Below are positions 10,740 to 21,944 of a DNA stretch of 64,000 bases, piece after piece (within the stretch, counting starts at the first letter, position 1; every line of letters starts with the position of its first letter). The stretch is from Orientallactaga sibirica. Taxonomy: Eukaryota; Chordata; Mammalia; Rodentia; Dipodidae. The DNA lies in NCBI GenBank assembly GCA_036365145.1, contig JAEOAD010000024.1, positions 14,956,501 through 15,020,500 on the forward strand, read 5' to 3'. A program made the translations under genes and the position numbers. The notes under the pieces were generated by a model. The model had not been told where the DNA came from. It was given only the letters and a program-made list of their open reading frames with translations, and made no database searches.

Positions 10740-11610
10740 CACCTGAGCTCAATGGATCCTCCTGCCTCAGCCTGCCTCAAGCCAAGTGACACTCAACCGC
10801 CGTTTTCTTTTGTTCTTTTCGTTCTCTTTCACAACACACCCTCCACTTCATAAAAACACCCATGAAAAAGATTCGCACTAGGAACTGGTTGTAGTCAGCT
10901 ACACATTGCTGAGGTGAACCTCCAAACGGGACACGGTTTGTGGGAGGAAGGGATTTCTTTCAAGCTGACAGATCCAGAGTGACGTTCTGTCATCCAAGCA
11001 GAGAGAAACCACAGCAGCCAAGACACGACAAAAGCAACAAACACATAACCAGCAGCAAGCAGGCCCTCTGAGCTCACACCGCTCTCTCCCATCTTGGCCT
11101 GGAAATCACACCCTCCCCAAACACACCTTAGGGCTGGAACCCAGGACTCACTAGCAGTGACACCCCCTCCAGCCAGGTGGCTGGAGACAAGCTTAGAAGC
11201 GTTAATAAAACACCTGAGTCTATGGGGGACATACACACAAACTACCCACGGGTCTCAATACTTGAAACAAATTCACGGACAGGTAGGAGGAGTTAAGCTT
11301 ACTTGTTCAGATGTGGGCTTTGCCAATTGGAAAGTTTCATGTTCGTGTACATTTCCACCACAGCCACCAATCAACAGTGGGGCACATAACCCAGAGCGAA
11401 GAGCTTCATTGACTGTTTCTCTCCTATTTATAGGAACCAGTTTAATGAAATGATCCCATCTGGCCATCCAACCCAAACTCTGTACCATTTTAAGTTATGT
11501 ACGTTAAATTTCCAGCAGTACAAAGAAGAAAATCTGTAAAAACACTGCTCTTCAGCCTAAACCACACCATGTCCATCATGAGTATGCTCTGCATATGAAA
11601 CTTTAAAATA

Positions 11611-11611
<1 letters not shown>
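10320..11611. other. Unique sequence with an AAT microsatellite
   Basis: An AAT repeat lies at about 10707-10738. The rest is unassigned. At 10895-11453 there are overlapping frames of 113 codons (minus) and 119 codons (plus). Neither resembles a known family, and overlapping opposite frames suggest GC composition rather than coding. Confidence 0.45.
10707..10738. repeat. AAT microsatellite
   Basis: About ten AAT units, followed by a possible short reverse B1 scrap (GATCCTCCTGCCTCAGCC). Confidence 0.9.
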
Positions 11612-11648
<37 letters not shown>

Positions 11649-11847
11649 TTGAGAGAGATAAAGAAAGAGGCAGAGAGACAGAGAGAGAGAGAAGGAGCAT
11701 ACCAGGGCCTCTAGCAACTGTAAAGGAACTCTAGATGTATGTACCACCTACCTTGTGCATCTGGCTTATGTGGGTATTGTAGAATTGAACCGGGGACCTT
11801 AGGCTTTGTAGGCAAGCACCTTAACCACTAAGCCATCTTTCCAGCTC
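11612..11847 (-). mobile_element. DIP-like SINE, type A, with TG-repeat tail
   Basis: Reverse copy whose A-rich tail has been replaced on the plus strand by a TG run at 11613-11645. The body ends CATCTTTCCAGCTC. Confidence 0.87.
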
Positions 11848-12072
11848 TGCATCTGAAACTTTGAAGAGCAAGCTACACCTTTGTTAAAAGGGTAATTAGA
11901 TAATCTGCTGTTGTTGACAATGACTTCTCCATCACCAACCCCCCAGCTGCCCTGTACATACACACCGAAAAATTTACTATTCATCTTGCTGGGACTTTAC
12001 AGCACCTCAGCTTCAAGGAAGTAAAACCATGTTGGGGTCCAATTTCTCAGTCAAAAGCATAAGAGACTTAAA

Positions 12073-12300
12073 ATTTTTTATTTTTATTTATTTATTTGAG
12101 AGAGAAAGAGACAGAGAGTAAGAGAGAGAGACAGAGAGAGAGAGAATGAGAATGGGCACAACAGGGCCTCCAGCTACTGCAAACAAACTCGAGATGCATG
12201 CTCTACCTTGTGTCTGGCTTATGTGGGTCCTAGGGAATACATCCTGGGTCCTTTGGCTTTGCAGGCAAGCAGCTTAACCGCAAAGCCATCTCTCCAGTCC
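12073..12300 (-). mobile_element. DIP-like SINE, type A
   Basis: Complete reverse copy with a long purine run and the head complement CATCTCTCCAGTCC. AGAGACTT occurs on both sides. Confidence 0.9.
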
Positions 12301-12308
12301 CAGAGACT

Positions 12309-13260
12309 TTTAACTAAACCCTTGCACTATAACAACATAGATTGTCTTCTTCAGAAACAAACAAAAGCAGCTCGGACTTAATTCAGAACAAAGGAAGAAG
12401 AGAGATCTGGTCTCTCCTAGCCCTTATGTCTCCTTGCACTTGGTAATCTGCATGCCTCTGGCCAGGGCTATGGGCTATGTAACCTTCTGACTACAAGCCA
12501 GTCCTACCTTTGCATATCTGCTATTTCAATTATCTTTAACCTCTGCGAGAGCTGTGAGGCAGGAAGCAACTGCAATCATTACCACGCTGGACAAGTATTT
12601 CACATGCACTTAAACCGTAGCCTAGAACCAGGAGAAATTATAGATATAAATTTACCATTTAATTCCTTTAAAAGTAAAGTGTGCTTACCAATTTTCCACC
12701 TGCAATCACTCACTTCCTCCCCTCCCACACAGGCACTCACCAGTACCACCTCCACCGCGACTTCTCTGCTGGGGACTTCTGCATCTCAGAGAAACTTTTA
12801 GAAATAAGGTATAAACAGATATTACAAAACATAGTGGATATTTTCATTTTTGTTACAACTGCTGTGCCACCTAAAGCAAGTCCCTCAGCATTCCAGATTG
12901 ATAAAGTTGTTACTGATGGAAGCAACAAATGTGGACAGAAGCCAAAGGCCTCCTGGTTCTCTTTTCAGGATGAATGAATTAGGAAGAGAGGAATTGATCA
13001 GCACAAACATAAACTCTACAGATTACATTCTTCATCGTTCATATTTATAGTGTGGTGATGTTAATCCCCAGATGCATTCCCCATTTGAAAGAATTGCATT
13101 TACAATAAAAATAACCACGTAGAGGGTCTTGATTTCTGGGCTCCTGGTTGTTTGATGATTGTGAACTATGTGTGTAATTAAGTTTATAGGTAACTTAATA
13201 ATTGCAGGAAATAACCGCAGGAAATATGCCAAATATGCACCCGCAAACGAACCGCTTGCA
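12309..13260. other. Unique sequence, nothing identified
   Basis: No repeat family recognised. Several frames of 60-100 codons overlap one another and show no family resemblance. Confidence 0.4.
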
Positions 13261-13264
13261 TGCT

Positions 13265-13318
13265 CTTCCAACCCCACTTGTGCGTGTGTGCATGCACACA
13301 CACACACGTGTGCATACA
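13265..13318. repeat. GTGT/CACA microsatellite
   Basis: A TG run passes into a CA run around GCATGCACACACACACAC, a short inverted alternating purine-pyrimidine tract. Confidence 0.85.
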
Positions 13319-13494
13319 CACTAAAGTTCCTAAATGTATACACATAAACATAGAGTAGTAATTTTTAATTTATTCTTTGTTGGTGTGAGTGTACGTGTGT
13401 GGGGGGAAGGTGTGTGTATGCACAAGTGTATGAAGATGCATAGGAGCCATATGTACATTTAAATAGGTACATTTAAAGGGCCGGGCGGGGGGGC

Positions 13495-13725
13495 AGGGGC
13501 CGGAGACATGGCTTAGTGTTTAAACACTTGCCTGTGAAGCCTGAGGCCCTGGTTTGAGGCTCAATTCCCCAGGACCCACGTAAGCCAGATGCACAAGGTG
13601 GCGCATATATCTGAAGTTCGTTTGCAGTGGCTGGAGGCCCTGGTGCGCCCATTCTCTCCTTCTTTCTCTCTCTCCTTCTCTCTCTGTCTGTCACTCTCAA
13701 ATAAATAAATAACAAACAACACCAC

Positions 13726-13751
<26 letters not shown>
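13495..13751 (+). mobile_element. DIP-like SINE, type A
   Basis: Copy with head GGCCGGAGACATGGCTTAG, an extra few bases near the B-box (TTTGAGGCTCAATTCC) and a long poly-A tail. TTTAAAG lies on both sides. Confidence 0.88.
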
Positions 13752-13757
<6 letters not shown>

Positions 13758-13929
13758 AAGAGCCAGGGGAAGACGTATGCTGTCCTTCTACGTCTCCCTT
13801 CTGCATTCGTTCCCTGATAGAAAATCTCACTAAACCTGGAACTCCTCGTAGGATTTTCTGAATAAGTTGGGTGACTAAGGAGCCCTTACGATTCTCCTGT
13901 TTCTACCCCAACACTCCCACCCTGCTACA

Positions 13930-14045
13930 GGGCTGGGTTACGGGCAGGGACACCATGCCCGGCTTTCTACATAGCAGCTGGAGATGGAACTCAAGTACTC
14001 ATGTGTGCACGGGTAGTTCTCTTACCCACTGAGCCAAACGGATGC
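13930..14045 (-). mobile_element. Rodent SINE fragment (ID/B4 or B2-like head)
   Basis: GGAGATGGAACTCAAGTACT...CTCTTACCCACTGAGCCAAA reads as the reverse of a tRNA-derived SINE head. Too short and diverged to name the family. Confidence 0.5.
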
Positions 14046-14164
14046 ACTTAAATCATTTTAAATGGCAAGCTGAAGACAAATTATTTCTCTAGCTAGTTAC
14101 AGAATGTAGGTCTTAAGAATGTTGTACTGTGGTGCTTTCATGTATTTTCTTTCTTCCACATTTA

Positions 14165-14335
14165 TTATTTTTTTTATTTGATTACCTTTGAAGGTTTGAC
14201 ACAGGATGTCACCAAGGCCCAGACCTGCCGTAAACTAACCAGGTAGCTCCAGCTAGCCTTAACATTCTGATCTTCTTATCTCAGTCTCTGAATGCTGGTG
14301 TTGCAGTATTTACCTTTATGACTAGCTAGCCTAGC
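14165..14335 (-). mobile_element. Old B1-related SINE
   Basis: Diverged reverse copy. CTCAGTCTCTGAATGCTGG and GTATTTACCTTTATGAC match the order of B1. It abuts a much better preserved B1 downstream. Confidence 0.5.
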
Positions 14336-14344
14336 CAGGCTATT

Positions 14345-14510
14345 TTTGTTGTTGTTGTTGTTTTGAGGTTGAGTCTAACCCTGGTCCAGGCTGACCTGGA
14401 ATTAACTATGTAGTCTCAAGGTGGCCTCAAACTCATGGTGATCCTCCTACCTCTGCCTTCCAAGTGCTGGGATTAAAGGCAAGCGCAATCCATGCCCACT
14501 AGCCAGGCTG
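14345..14510 (-). mobile_element. B1 SINE
   Basis: Well preserved reverse copy with a GTT-repeat tail complement at its left end and AGTGCTGGGATTAAAGGC near its head. Confidence 0.9.
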
Positions 14511-14512
14511 TA

Positions 14513-14604
<92 letters not shown>

Positions 14605-14845
14605 GAGAGACACAGAGAAAGACAGACAGAGAGAGATGGAGAGGGAGACAGATAGAGAATGGGCACGCCAGCAGTCTCTGAGCTGCTGTGAACGAAATCC
14701 AGGTGTGTGCGCCCCCTTGTGGGCAAGTGCGGCATTGCTCCCTTGCGTCACTTTCCATCTGGTTAAACGTGGGACCTGGAGATTGGAACCAGGTTCTTAG
14801 GCTTAGCAGGCAGGCGCCTTAACGGCTAAGCCATCTCTCCAGCCC
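14511..14845 (-). mobile_element. DIP-like SINE, type B, with TG/TA tail
   Basis: The body from about 14600 has the type B markers CGCCCCCTTGTGGGCAAGTG and GACCTGGAGATTGGAACC, and ends CATCTCTCCAGCCC. The left tail has grown into a TG run then about 65 bases of TA. Confidence 0.9.
14514..14598. repeat. TG then TA microsatellite
   Basis: About 8 TG units then more than 30 TA units. It lies in the tail of the adjacent SINE and produces artefactual Tyr/Ile-rich frames. Confidence 0.95.
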
Positions 14846-14869
14846 TAGCCAGGCTATTTTTAAAAGCTG

Positions 14870-15330
14870 CACGCTCCTGGAACCCACAGCAAAGATAGCC
14901 CCCTCTCCCAGTCTACCATCCTTGTCCTTGCCAAGTCCTCCCTGTGTTTGTGTACAGGATTTCCCAATCCTGTCGCACAGTTCAGCTCAAACTCCCGGGA
15001 AACCTCATCAAGATGTGGCAGTTAATATGCCCTGGAGAAGCTGCCCCAGGGCCACCACCATCCTTGAAGGAGCATAATCAACTTCATAAGCGCTACTGGT
15101 GCAGGCCTTGGAACTCCCTGGTTGTCCTTCCTCTAGCTTTAGCACCATCGGATTCCAGAAGCCCCATCCGAATGGCACATTAAATACCCCCAGCATATAC
15201 ATGGTCTCTGCTACTTTCTGAGCTGCTCACCTCAAACCTGCCGCTACTGGACCAGACAGTCACCCCATACTCTTGACTACAATATACGGATACCACTTTT
15301 ACTCATGATTTTGCTTTCAATGTTTCCACC
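14870..15330. other. Unique sequence, nothing identified
   Basis: About 460 bases without recognised repeats. Opposite-strand frames of 79 and 64 codons overlap and look accidental. Confidence 0.4.
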
Positions 15331-15334
15331 CAGA

Positions 15335-15540
15335 GGCTGGAGATGTGGCTGTGTTGGTAGAGTGCTTGCCCAGCATGCTCCAACAGAGGATATGACCCCC
15401 CTAGTCATGCAAACCAGGTAACATGGAACATGCCTGCAATCCCAGTTCTTGGCAGTGGACACAGCATGATCAGAAATTCAAGATTGTCCTTGGCTATAGA
15501 GAGAGCTTGTGGCCAGCCAGGACTATATGAGAATGCACCT
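15335..15540 (+). mobile_element. B4-like composite SINE (ID head plus B1 tail)
   Basis: The ID-like head GTTGGTAGAGTGCTTGCCC is followed by B1-like CTGCAATCCCAGTTCTTGG and CAGAAATTCAAGATTGTCC. This is the B4 arrangement known from muroid rodents. Confidence 0.65.
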
Positions 15541-15695
15541 TTTTTTTTTTTTTTTTTTTAATTTCTTTTATTAAAAGAAACAAAGAAAGGAGGGAGGAAG
15601 GAAGGAGGGAGGAAAGGAGGGATGGAGGGAGGGAGAGAGGGAGGGAGGGAGGGACTGAAGGAAGGGGAGAAGGAAAGAGAGAGAGAGAAAAAGAA

Positions 15696-15739
<44 letters not shown>

Positions 15740-15782
15740 AAAAAAAGAAAGAAAGAAAGAAAAGAGAGCAAGCAAGCAAGCA
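15541..15782. repeat. T-run and long polypurine tract
   Basis: A T20 run is followed by about 200 bases of almost pure A/G on the plus strand: GGGA/GGAA repeats, then AAAG repeats, then a few GCAA units. Long homopurine runs of this type can form triplex DNA. Confidence 0.92.
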
Positions 15783-15784
15783 AA

Positions 15785-15938
15785 CCGGGCATGATGGTTT
15801 AATCCCAGCACTCAAGAGGCAGAGGTAGAAGGATCGCCATGAGTTCAAGGCCACCCTGAAACTACCTAGTGAATTCCAGATCAGCCTGGGCTAGAGTGAG
15901 ACCCTACCAAAAGAGAGAGAGAGAGAGAGAGAGGGAGA
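15785..15938 (+). mobile_element. B1 SINE
   Basis: Forward copy starting CCGGGCATGATGG. The region after CCCTACC is a GA run, not poly-A. Confidence 0.9.
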
Positions 15939-17055
15939 AATTTTACCACCAAGATAAGTTTTTAATGTTTTAATTAGTAGTATATCCCCACTATGTAGAA
16001 ACTCAATCTGCCTTTTCTCACTACATGTATTGTTTCCCCTAAATCACAGCTCCCTGTGTCCATACAACTCTGGCCTCACCCTGATTGGTTAATGGCACCA
16101 CAGGATGGAGAGTCAAAGTACAAAATGGTGGGAGCACAGTGATTTCCTTCTCCACACCACAGACAGCAAGAACTAATTCAAGTACCCATGGACACCCTTG
16201 CAACTTCTTGAGAGACAAGCTGAACCCAGGCGGTTAGAGCTTTGGCCGTGTGATGTTCATTTATATAGAAGCAGGGGTCTCTCTGTCACAAGGCTGGATC
16301 ACAGAGGAAGGGCTTCAGGTCCTCTGATAGCAATGGAAATATCAAGGAAAAGCTAGGGATGTAATGTGTAATCCTTAGATGGTAGAAAAGGCAGAGAGGG
16401 AATGCTACTAGTGAGGGGGGGAGGAAGAGACAACACAGGAAATCGGGGGCCAAAGTGAACAATTTGGCTCCCCCCATCCACACTCCCCAGAACTCCCTTC
16501 TCTACATAGTTCTGTAGTTCTTGGATTTGAGGAGCCTTCCTGATGGGATTCAGAAGGCAAAAGGAAGATAGAACCCTTATTCAGTTCCCAATGGGAAGGT
16601 CAATGCAGGGCTATGGACACAGGTGCAGCTCTCCCATGCTGTTACTGAAATGTCACTCTCCAAGTTGGAGCAGGGGACCTCTCACTAGCTTGTCTGATTC
16701 TTAGGCAATGACATGGTTCACATAGTGAAGGATGCCAGCTTACCCCCCAGTCCACAGTTATCACTATAATTAGAGGAAAATAACTACAGTGAGTCATTTG
16801 GGTCAAGCTCATCCTTGCTCTTCACATTGCATGCTCATCCTTCCTTCCTGGCTTTCTGCCCTGCTGACTTCCGTCTGTCCCACATGGGCACAAGCAACAG
16901 CCATGCATACTTTCCATATCGATCCCCTACCATGGCCTGAGGACAAACCCTTACATTAAATCATGTATTCTACACCATTGCATTGGTGTACGTCTCATCA
17001 GACCCTGACTGATATAGAATTCGGTTACAGAAATAGTTCCATACAAAACAATCTT
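15939..17055. other. Unassigned, possibly containing an old LTR
   Basis: About 1.1 kb without SINEs. The end near 16985-17030 (CATCAGACCCTGACTGATAT) resembles LTR ends, but no start or matching partner was found, so no element is called. Confidence 0.35.
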
Positions 17056-17139
17056 AAATTGGGGGATGTAGCTCAGGTGGTAATGTCCTTGCCTAGCACA
17101 CATGAAGCCCTGGGTTCAAATCCCTAGCACTGCATAAAA
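17056..17139 (+). mobile_element. ID SINE
   Basis: TTGGGGGATGTAGCTCAGGT...CCTTGCCTAGCACACATG...CTGGGTTCAAATCC...AGCACTGCATAAAA matches the ID family of rodent SINEs, which derive from tRNA-Ala via BC1 RNA. It retains A-box-like and B-box-like segments. Confidence 0.8.
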
Positions 17140-17148
17140 TCTGGCATG

Positions 17149-17313
17149 GGGGCTGGAGAAATGGCTTAGCAGTTACGGCATTTGCCTGCAAAGCCAAAGG
17201 ATCCCGGTGCGATTCTCCAGGACCTACGTAAGCCAGATGCACGAGGGACACATGCATCTGGAGTTCATCTGCTGTGGCTAGAGGGCCTGGCGTCATTCTC
17301 TCTCTGTCTGCCT

Positions 17314-17345
<32 letters not shown>

Positions 17346-17379
17346 CTTGCAAATAAATAAATAAAAATATTTTTAAAAT
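17149..17379 (+). mobile_element. DIP-like SINE, type A
   Basis: Complete copy with head GGGGGCTGGAGAAATGGC, the long CT run and tail AAATAAATAAATAAAAATAT then a T-run. It lies 10 bases behind the ID element. Confidence 0.92.
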
Positions 17380-17387
17380 CCTGCAAT

Positions 17388-17588
17388 GTGGCTGCAGAGA
17401 TGGCTCATTGGTTAAGTCGCTCGCCTGCAAAGCCTAACTAGTACCCAGGTAAAGCCAGATGCACAAAGTGGCGCATGCATCTGCAGTTCCTTTGAAATGA
17501 CTACAGGCCCTTTAACACCCATTCTTTCTCCCTCTCTCTTCCCGCCCTCCCTTGTGTCTCTCCTGCTTGCAAATAAATTTAAAAACAG
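17388..17588 (+). mobile_element. DIP-like SINE, type A, B-box region deleted
   Basis: The head TGGCTGCAGAGATGGCTCAT is present, but GCCTAACTAGTACCCAGGTA skips the GGTTCGATTCCCCAGG segment. The internal promoter is therefore incomplete. It lies 8 bases behind another copy. Confidence 0.85.
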
Positions 17589-17596
17589 TTTACAAA

Positions 17597-17720
17597 ATCT
17601 TAGCATGGTGGCAATGGCCTGAAACCTCAGATCTAAAAGCAAGAGGATAAGAAGTTTAAGGTCGTCTTTGGCTGTACGAGAAGTTCAAGGCTAATGTGGG
17701 CTACATGAGATGATATATGT
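17597..17720 (+). mobile_element. Old B1-related SINE fragment
   Basis: CATGGTGGCAATGGCCTGAA, AGAAGTTCAAGGCTAATG and GGCTACATGAGATG follow the order of B1. Strongly diverged. Confidence 0.5.
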
Positions 17721-18677
17721 ATGGATTTATTCCATCGGAAGATGTAAGGTCTGACATTATTTTCCTAAAATCTTTACTGTAATTCTTTCAGAGCACTTCC
17801 ACTCTCTCATAAAAGAGTGCATTGACTCTCCCTAAAGGGAAAGGCCTTTAGGATGAGAGGTAAATAGATTATAATCTAAAGAAATCAGCCTGACTCCCAG
17901 GAGTGACATGGCTTTTTCCTAATGTTCTCTCCTCAGTTGTCCTTGGAGCACAAGGAAACTCCGGCCACATAAAAAGGGTGCAGCCAACAGACCCAGGTGG
18001 GGTCAGGCAGGCAGTCAACATCTGCTTAGCAACACATCGATGGATGGATTTTCACATGCTTCTACTCACCAACTTCTGAAGCACTTCAGAAGCAGAATAC
18101 CTCTCTCTGCCCAGTCCTGCACAAGTGGCAATTTCCAGAGAAAAATTATTATTGTTTTAAGAAATAAAATCATGAATGATTTATTTACACCCATCAGTGG
18201 TGAAATAATGGCTATCACAAGGTTCCTAGATTCCAAATGTATCATTTAGAAAGGCATCCTAATGGCCCCTGGGACGTCCGTTCTTCAATGAGGGCACACA
18301 GTGACTGAGGAGGAAATGGACCAGCTTGTAGTAAGAGGATGCAGAGTGAACAGCAGTGACCATCACTGTGTACATCATTAGGGGGAGGCTTTCACAAGGC
18401 TCAGGGACCAGACCCCAGACTCCGTGCTTCTAAATTCTACCATCTTATTCCTTATGATATTATTAGTCCTGATGACTTTCAAGATGCTTGCTCTCAGTTT
18501 TTCAGCTTCTCTTTATCAAGCAGGTGTCGATTATTTTTCTCCAGTCCCACATATTAAATGAGCTATTCTGTGACATGAGACTCTGAATGTTGCAAAATCC
18601 CCTCTCACAGACAGTGCCCCTTTACATCTGCTGGTTGTCTGATCAGTGGTGGTGGGTTGAATGAAAAAGTCATATAT
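17721..18677. other. Unique sequence, nothing identified
   Basis: Nearly 1 kb with no recognised repeat. A 69-codon plus frame at 18040 has no recognisable similarity. Confidence 0.4.
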
Positions 18678-18881
18678 GGGGCTGGAGAGATGCTTTAGGA
18701 GTTAAGGTGCTTGCCTGCAAAGCCAAAGGATCTAGGTTCAATTCCCCAGTACCCACACAAAGAAAAATACACAAGGTGGTGCATGTGTCTGGAGTTCATT
18801 TGCACTGGGTAAGACGCCCTTGCATACCAATTCTCTCTCTCTCCCCTGCCTCTCTCGAATAAATAAAAGCATATTTTTAAA
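18678..18881 (+). mobile_element. DIP-like SINE, type A
   Basis: Head GGGGCTGGAGAGATGC, B-box GGTTCAATTCCCC, short CT run and tail GAATAAATAAAAGCATATTT. Confidence 0.9.
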
Positions 18882-19418
18882 GTATATAATCCCCCCATTT
18901 GATAATATTTTTAAAAGTACATCTTAAAATATCCCTACTCACCATGTTAAACAGGATAGATCCCAAACTGTTGTATTACTAATATTTTCTAGTATGTATT
19001 TCAAGTACAGATCCAAATGCCAAAAGTAAAAGAGACATTCCAGTACACAGAAGCTGACCACCAGGCCAGAGCGTTCCACCATGAGCTCTTAGGCAGCCCT
19101 TCCTCCAGAATAACTCTGACTAGTAAAGCCTAGCGTGGCCCTTTGTAAGCATGAAGCACTTAGGAGCAGCCACCGCCCCATTTCCCTAACAGCCATCAGG
19201 GCGGGTCTGAGAGAGGGGACTGAAACACTATGGGAGCCAGACAGTCTCCTTGGCTAGGAAAAGAGACCAGGAGAATGGCTAAGTGGTTTTATTCTAAGTA
19301 TAGTCTAGCCCAAGATGGCAAAGGGGGTGACTCCATTTCCTCCTTCTTTTTCGCCTGGGTAAATTTTCCTACCAGATGGCTGGCTGGCTTGATATCAGGG
19401 CTGGCTTCAGCAGGTGTT
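18882..19418. other. Unique sequence, nothing identified
   Basis: No recognised repeat or exon-like block before the next reverse SINE. Confidence 0.4.
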
Positions 19419-19641
19419 TTGTTTTGTTTTATTTATTAAAAACAGATACACACAGACAGAGAGAGAGAGCGAGAGAGAGAGAGAGAAAAAATGGGCATGC
19501 CAGGGCCACTAGCCACTGCAAACAAACCCCGGTTGCATGTGCCACCTTATGCATCTGGCTTACGTGGGACCTGGAGAATCAATCCTGGATCCTTAGGCTT
19601 CGCAGGCAAAGGCCTTAACTGCTAAGCCATCTCTCCAGCCC
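19419..19641 (-). mobile_element. DIP-like SINE, type A
   Basis: Complete reverse copy ending CATCTCTCCAGCCC. AGGTGTTTTG before it and AGGTTTTTG after it fit a slightly decayed target-site duplication. Confidence 0.9.
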
Positions 19642-19879
19642 CTCACCAGGTTTTTGTGGACCTGCACAGTACTGGATCCATCACAGACAACTAGTGCCTT
19701 TACCTTCACTCAAGCTGACCAATCATCCAGTCATGGGCTCTGGATGGGCCAGATTCAGATTCCTCTATTCGACAGGTTCACTTCCCATTGGGGAGAAATT
19801 ATATCTATTTGCAAACTGAGGTGTCTCTGTATGTCACTAATCTGGAAGAGGCCCGAGCTCCCACCTAGAACAGGCGCTG

Positions 19880-20110
19880 CCCGGCGCTAACTGAACGTTA
19901 CTCATGGTTGCTGAGGGGCAGCACACACATGGACTTGGTAATTTGTGAGCTGGGGTTGGGCTGGGGGTTCTGACTGTCTGCATGCTACTGCCCTTGTGCT
20001 CTCCCTGCCATGATAAACTCTGTCCCCTGGGACTATGAGGCAAAATAAAGCCTCCCTCCCTTAAGCAGTTGCTTCTCAGATACCTGGTCATAGCCGGGAG
20101 AAAAAGCATA
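19880..20110 (+). mobile_element. MT/ORR1-like LTR, 3' part
   Basis: CATGATAAACTCTGTCCCC, ACTATGAGGCAAAATAAAGC, CTTAAGCAGTTGCTTCTCAG and CCTGGTCATAGCCGGGAGAA follow the 3' half of rodent MaLR LTRs, where AATAAA is the polyadenylation signal. The left boundary is unclear and may lie as far back as 19650. Confidence 0.55.
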
Positions 20111-20596
20111 TTATGCAGTGTGCCTGCTCTATCACCGAGGAACTAGAATCTTTGATCTATCGTATATGCGACAAACCAGAATACACAGAAATAAAGTAGG
20201 CTACCAGACCAAACGATCACATGAAATCAAAAGAAACTCCATCTTGATTTGAAGTCACATGGAAAAACAGCTAGCTATTAGTAGCTGAGACTAAGGTAAG
20301 TGATCTATAATTTGGATATTTAGATTTTAAAATTACTGAACTGCATAATCCTTTAAATCTCATACTAAACAAAAACATAAGTGTTCGGGTTTTATAACAT
20401 GGCATTTTAATGTCAGCAATTGCTTTTCTAAGCTCCATCAAAATTACTTCAATGGATTTTTTTCATACCCTCATGAGAGAGAGTCCTGTTTCAATTGACA
20501 TGAATTACTATCAATTTAAGGCTATGAATAGAAACAGTAAAATGAAAACTCAATCAAAGCTTCCAAACACATACATATGACAATAGTGACTCATAA
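20111..20596. other. Unique sequence, nothing identified
   Basis: AT-rich, no repeat family recognised. Confidence 0.4.
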
Positions 20597-20715
20597 ACTA
20601 GGCATGGAAGCCCATTCCTCTAATCCCAGTGCTTATGTCACAGAGGTAAGAGAAACACAACTTCTAGGCCAGCCTAGGCTCCACATTAAGACCCTGTCTC
20701 AAAAACATATCATTA
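20597..20715 (+). mobile_element. Old B1 SINE
   Basis: TAGGCATGGAAGCCCATTCC, CTAATCCCAGTGCTTATG and AAGACCCTGTCTCAAAAAC mark an early, diverged B1. Confidence 0.7.
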
Positions 20716-20769
20716 AAAAGTAGTTGCATACACCGTTAATCTAAGTCACTGGTGTTCTTTATAACATGA

Positions 20770-21110
20770 CTTTGGTAGAAAAACGTCCCCCAAAAGGTAC
20801 ACATCTCAATTCCTGAAATCTCTGCCTGTGCTAGGAGCTCATGACTAGAAGAATCAGGCTGCTGCTGGGAAAACGATTGCTTAGTGGCCTTGAAATAAGG
20901 AGATCACTGTGGACTGCTTGGGTGAGCCGAGTACAGTCCAATGGTCCTTTCCATGGAAAAAGAGAAAGAGACACAGGCACAGCGGATGACACGTGATACT
21001 ACGCCAATATGACTGGCTGAAGAGATGGGGGAGAAGACCAAGGAAAGTAGGCACCCTGGGAAGCTGGACAGGAAATGAGATCTGATCCCGAGCTTCAAGG
21101 AAAAAACAGA
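20770..21110 (+). mobile_element. MLT1-like MaLR LTR
   Basis: TTAGTGGCCTTGAAATAAGG, GTGGACTGCTTGGGTGAGCC, CAGTCCAATGGTCC, AAGAGAAAGAGACACAGGCA and GAGAAGACCAAGGAAAGTAG occur in MLT1 order. An ancient LTR that predates rodents. The 3' polyadenylation end is not seen. Confidence 0.7.
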
Positions 21111-21212
21111 AACAAAACCAGCCCAAGTAGTTTCTTAATATAGCTCCATATGACCATTTGACGGCCACAATAACCCCAAGATAATGTGTTTTATTTTAAA
21201 AAATCACCACTA

Positions 21213-21463
21213 GGGCTACAGTGATGGCTTAGCTGTTAAGGAGCTTGCCTGCTAAGCCTAAGAATGCAGGTTCCAATCTCCAGCTCCCATGTTTAGTCAA
21301 ACGCAAAGTGACACAAGGGCGCAATGCTGCACTTGCCCACAAGGGGGCGAACGTGTCTGGAATTCGTTCACAGCGTCTGAGAGGCTGCTGGCGTGCCCAT
21401 TCTCTATCTGTCTCCCTCTCCCCCTTCTGTGTGTCTCTCTCTCAAAAAAAAAAAAAAAAAAAA
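21213..21463 (+). mobile_element. DIP-like SINE, type B
   Basis: Head GGGCTACAGTGATGGCTTAG, type B body ACACAAGGGCGCAATGCTGC and CACAAGGGGGCGAACG. A single copy of the GGTTCCAATCTCC segment. Poly-A tail at 21444-21463, with TCACCAC on both sides. Confidence 0.9.
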
Positions 21464-21764
21464 CTCACCACCACCAAAAGCTTTCACAAAAGTAGATTCA
21501 CTGTGGCATTAAAGCTCATGCAGAAAAGACATGCAGGTGAGACAGCAGGTTGGAGATGGCTAATGAACTGGCACTTAAGTTGAATGTTTATCAGTCTTGC
21601 TTCCAGCACTCTGTAAAGTGTACTAAAATTCTGAATTATGTATAAGATAAAGGATTATACTCTGTTTGAGTTAATATTTATTCATGTTTCTATTCAGAAA
21701 ACAGTAAGAAACCCTCCACTAATGTCAGCTAGGGAAAAGAATGATGCTGTTACAAGTAATACTG
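21464..21764. other. Unique sequence, nothing identified
   Basis: AT-rich spacer with no recognised repeat or exon. Confidence 0.4.
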
Positions 21765-21905
21765 ATGTTGAAGTCAGGCTTGTTGACCAGAAGTCTGCAT
21801 GCCCAGCATTCAGGAAGCAGAGAGAGAAGGATCACAGTGGGAGGCTGGTCTGTGCTGAACTGCAAGACTATGTCTCAGAAATGGCCACAACAACAACAAT
21901 AAGGA
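21765..21905 (+). mobile_element. Old B1-related SINE
   Basis: GCATGCCCAGCATTCAGGAA, GAAGGATCACAGTGGGAGG and AGACTATGTCTCAG follow B1, heavily diverged. Confidence 0.5.
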
Positions 21906-21944
21906 CATACAGATATGGACCACATCAAGCAAATCAGTTAATCT

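Noticed and set aside
10895..11453. Overlapping frames of 113 codons (minus) and 119 codons (plus)
   Set aside because: Opposite-strand overlap, no family resemblance, no strong splice pair; probably due to higher GC content.
13478..13500. Short GC island GGGCCGGGCGGGGGGGCAGG as promoter
   Set aside because: Only about 25 bases at the edge of a SINE; no CpG island anywhere in the window.
15494..15854. Frames rich in Phe/Leu/Ser/Pro (minus) and Lys/Glu/Arg (plus)
   Set aside because: Translations of the polypurine tract.
15939..17030. Possible unrecognised LTR retrotransposon
   Set aside because: Only a vague LTR-like end at about 17000; no start, no target-site duplication and no internal coding sequence.
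17056..17139. BC1 RNA gene
   Set aside because: It matches the ID element family but is diverged and lacks the BC1 unique 3' part; an ID insertion explains it.
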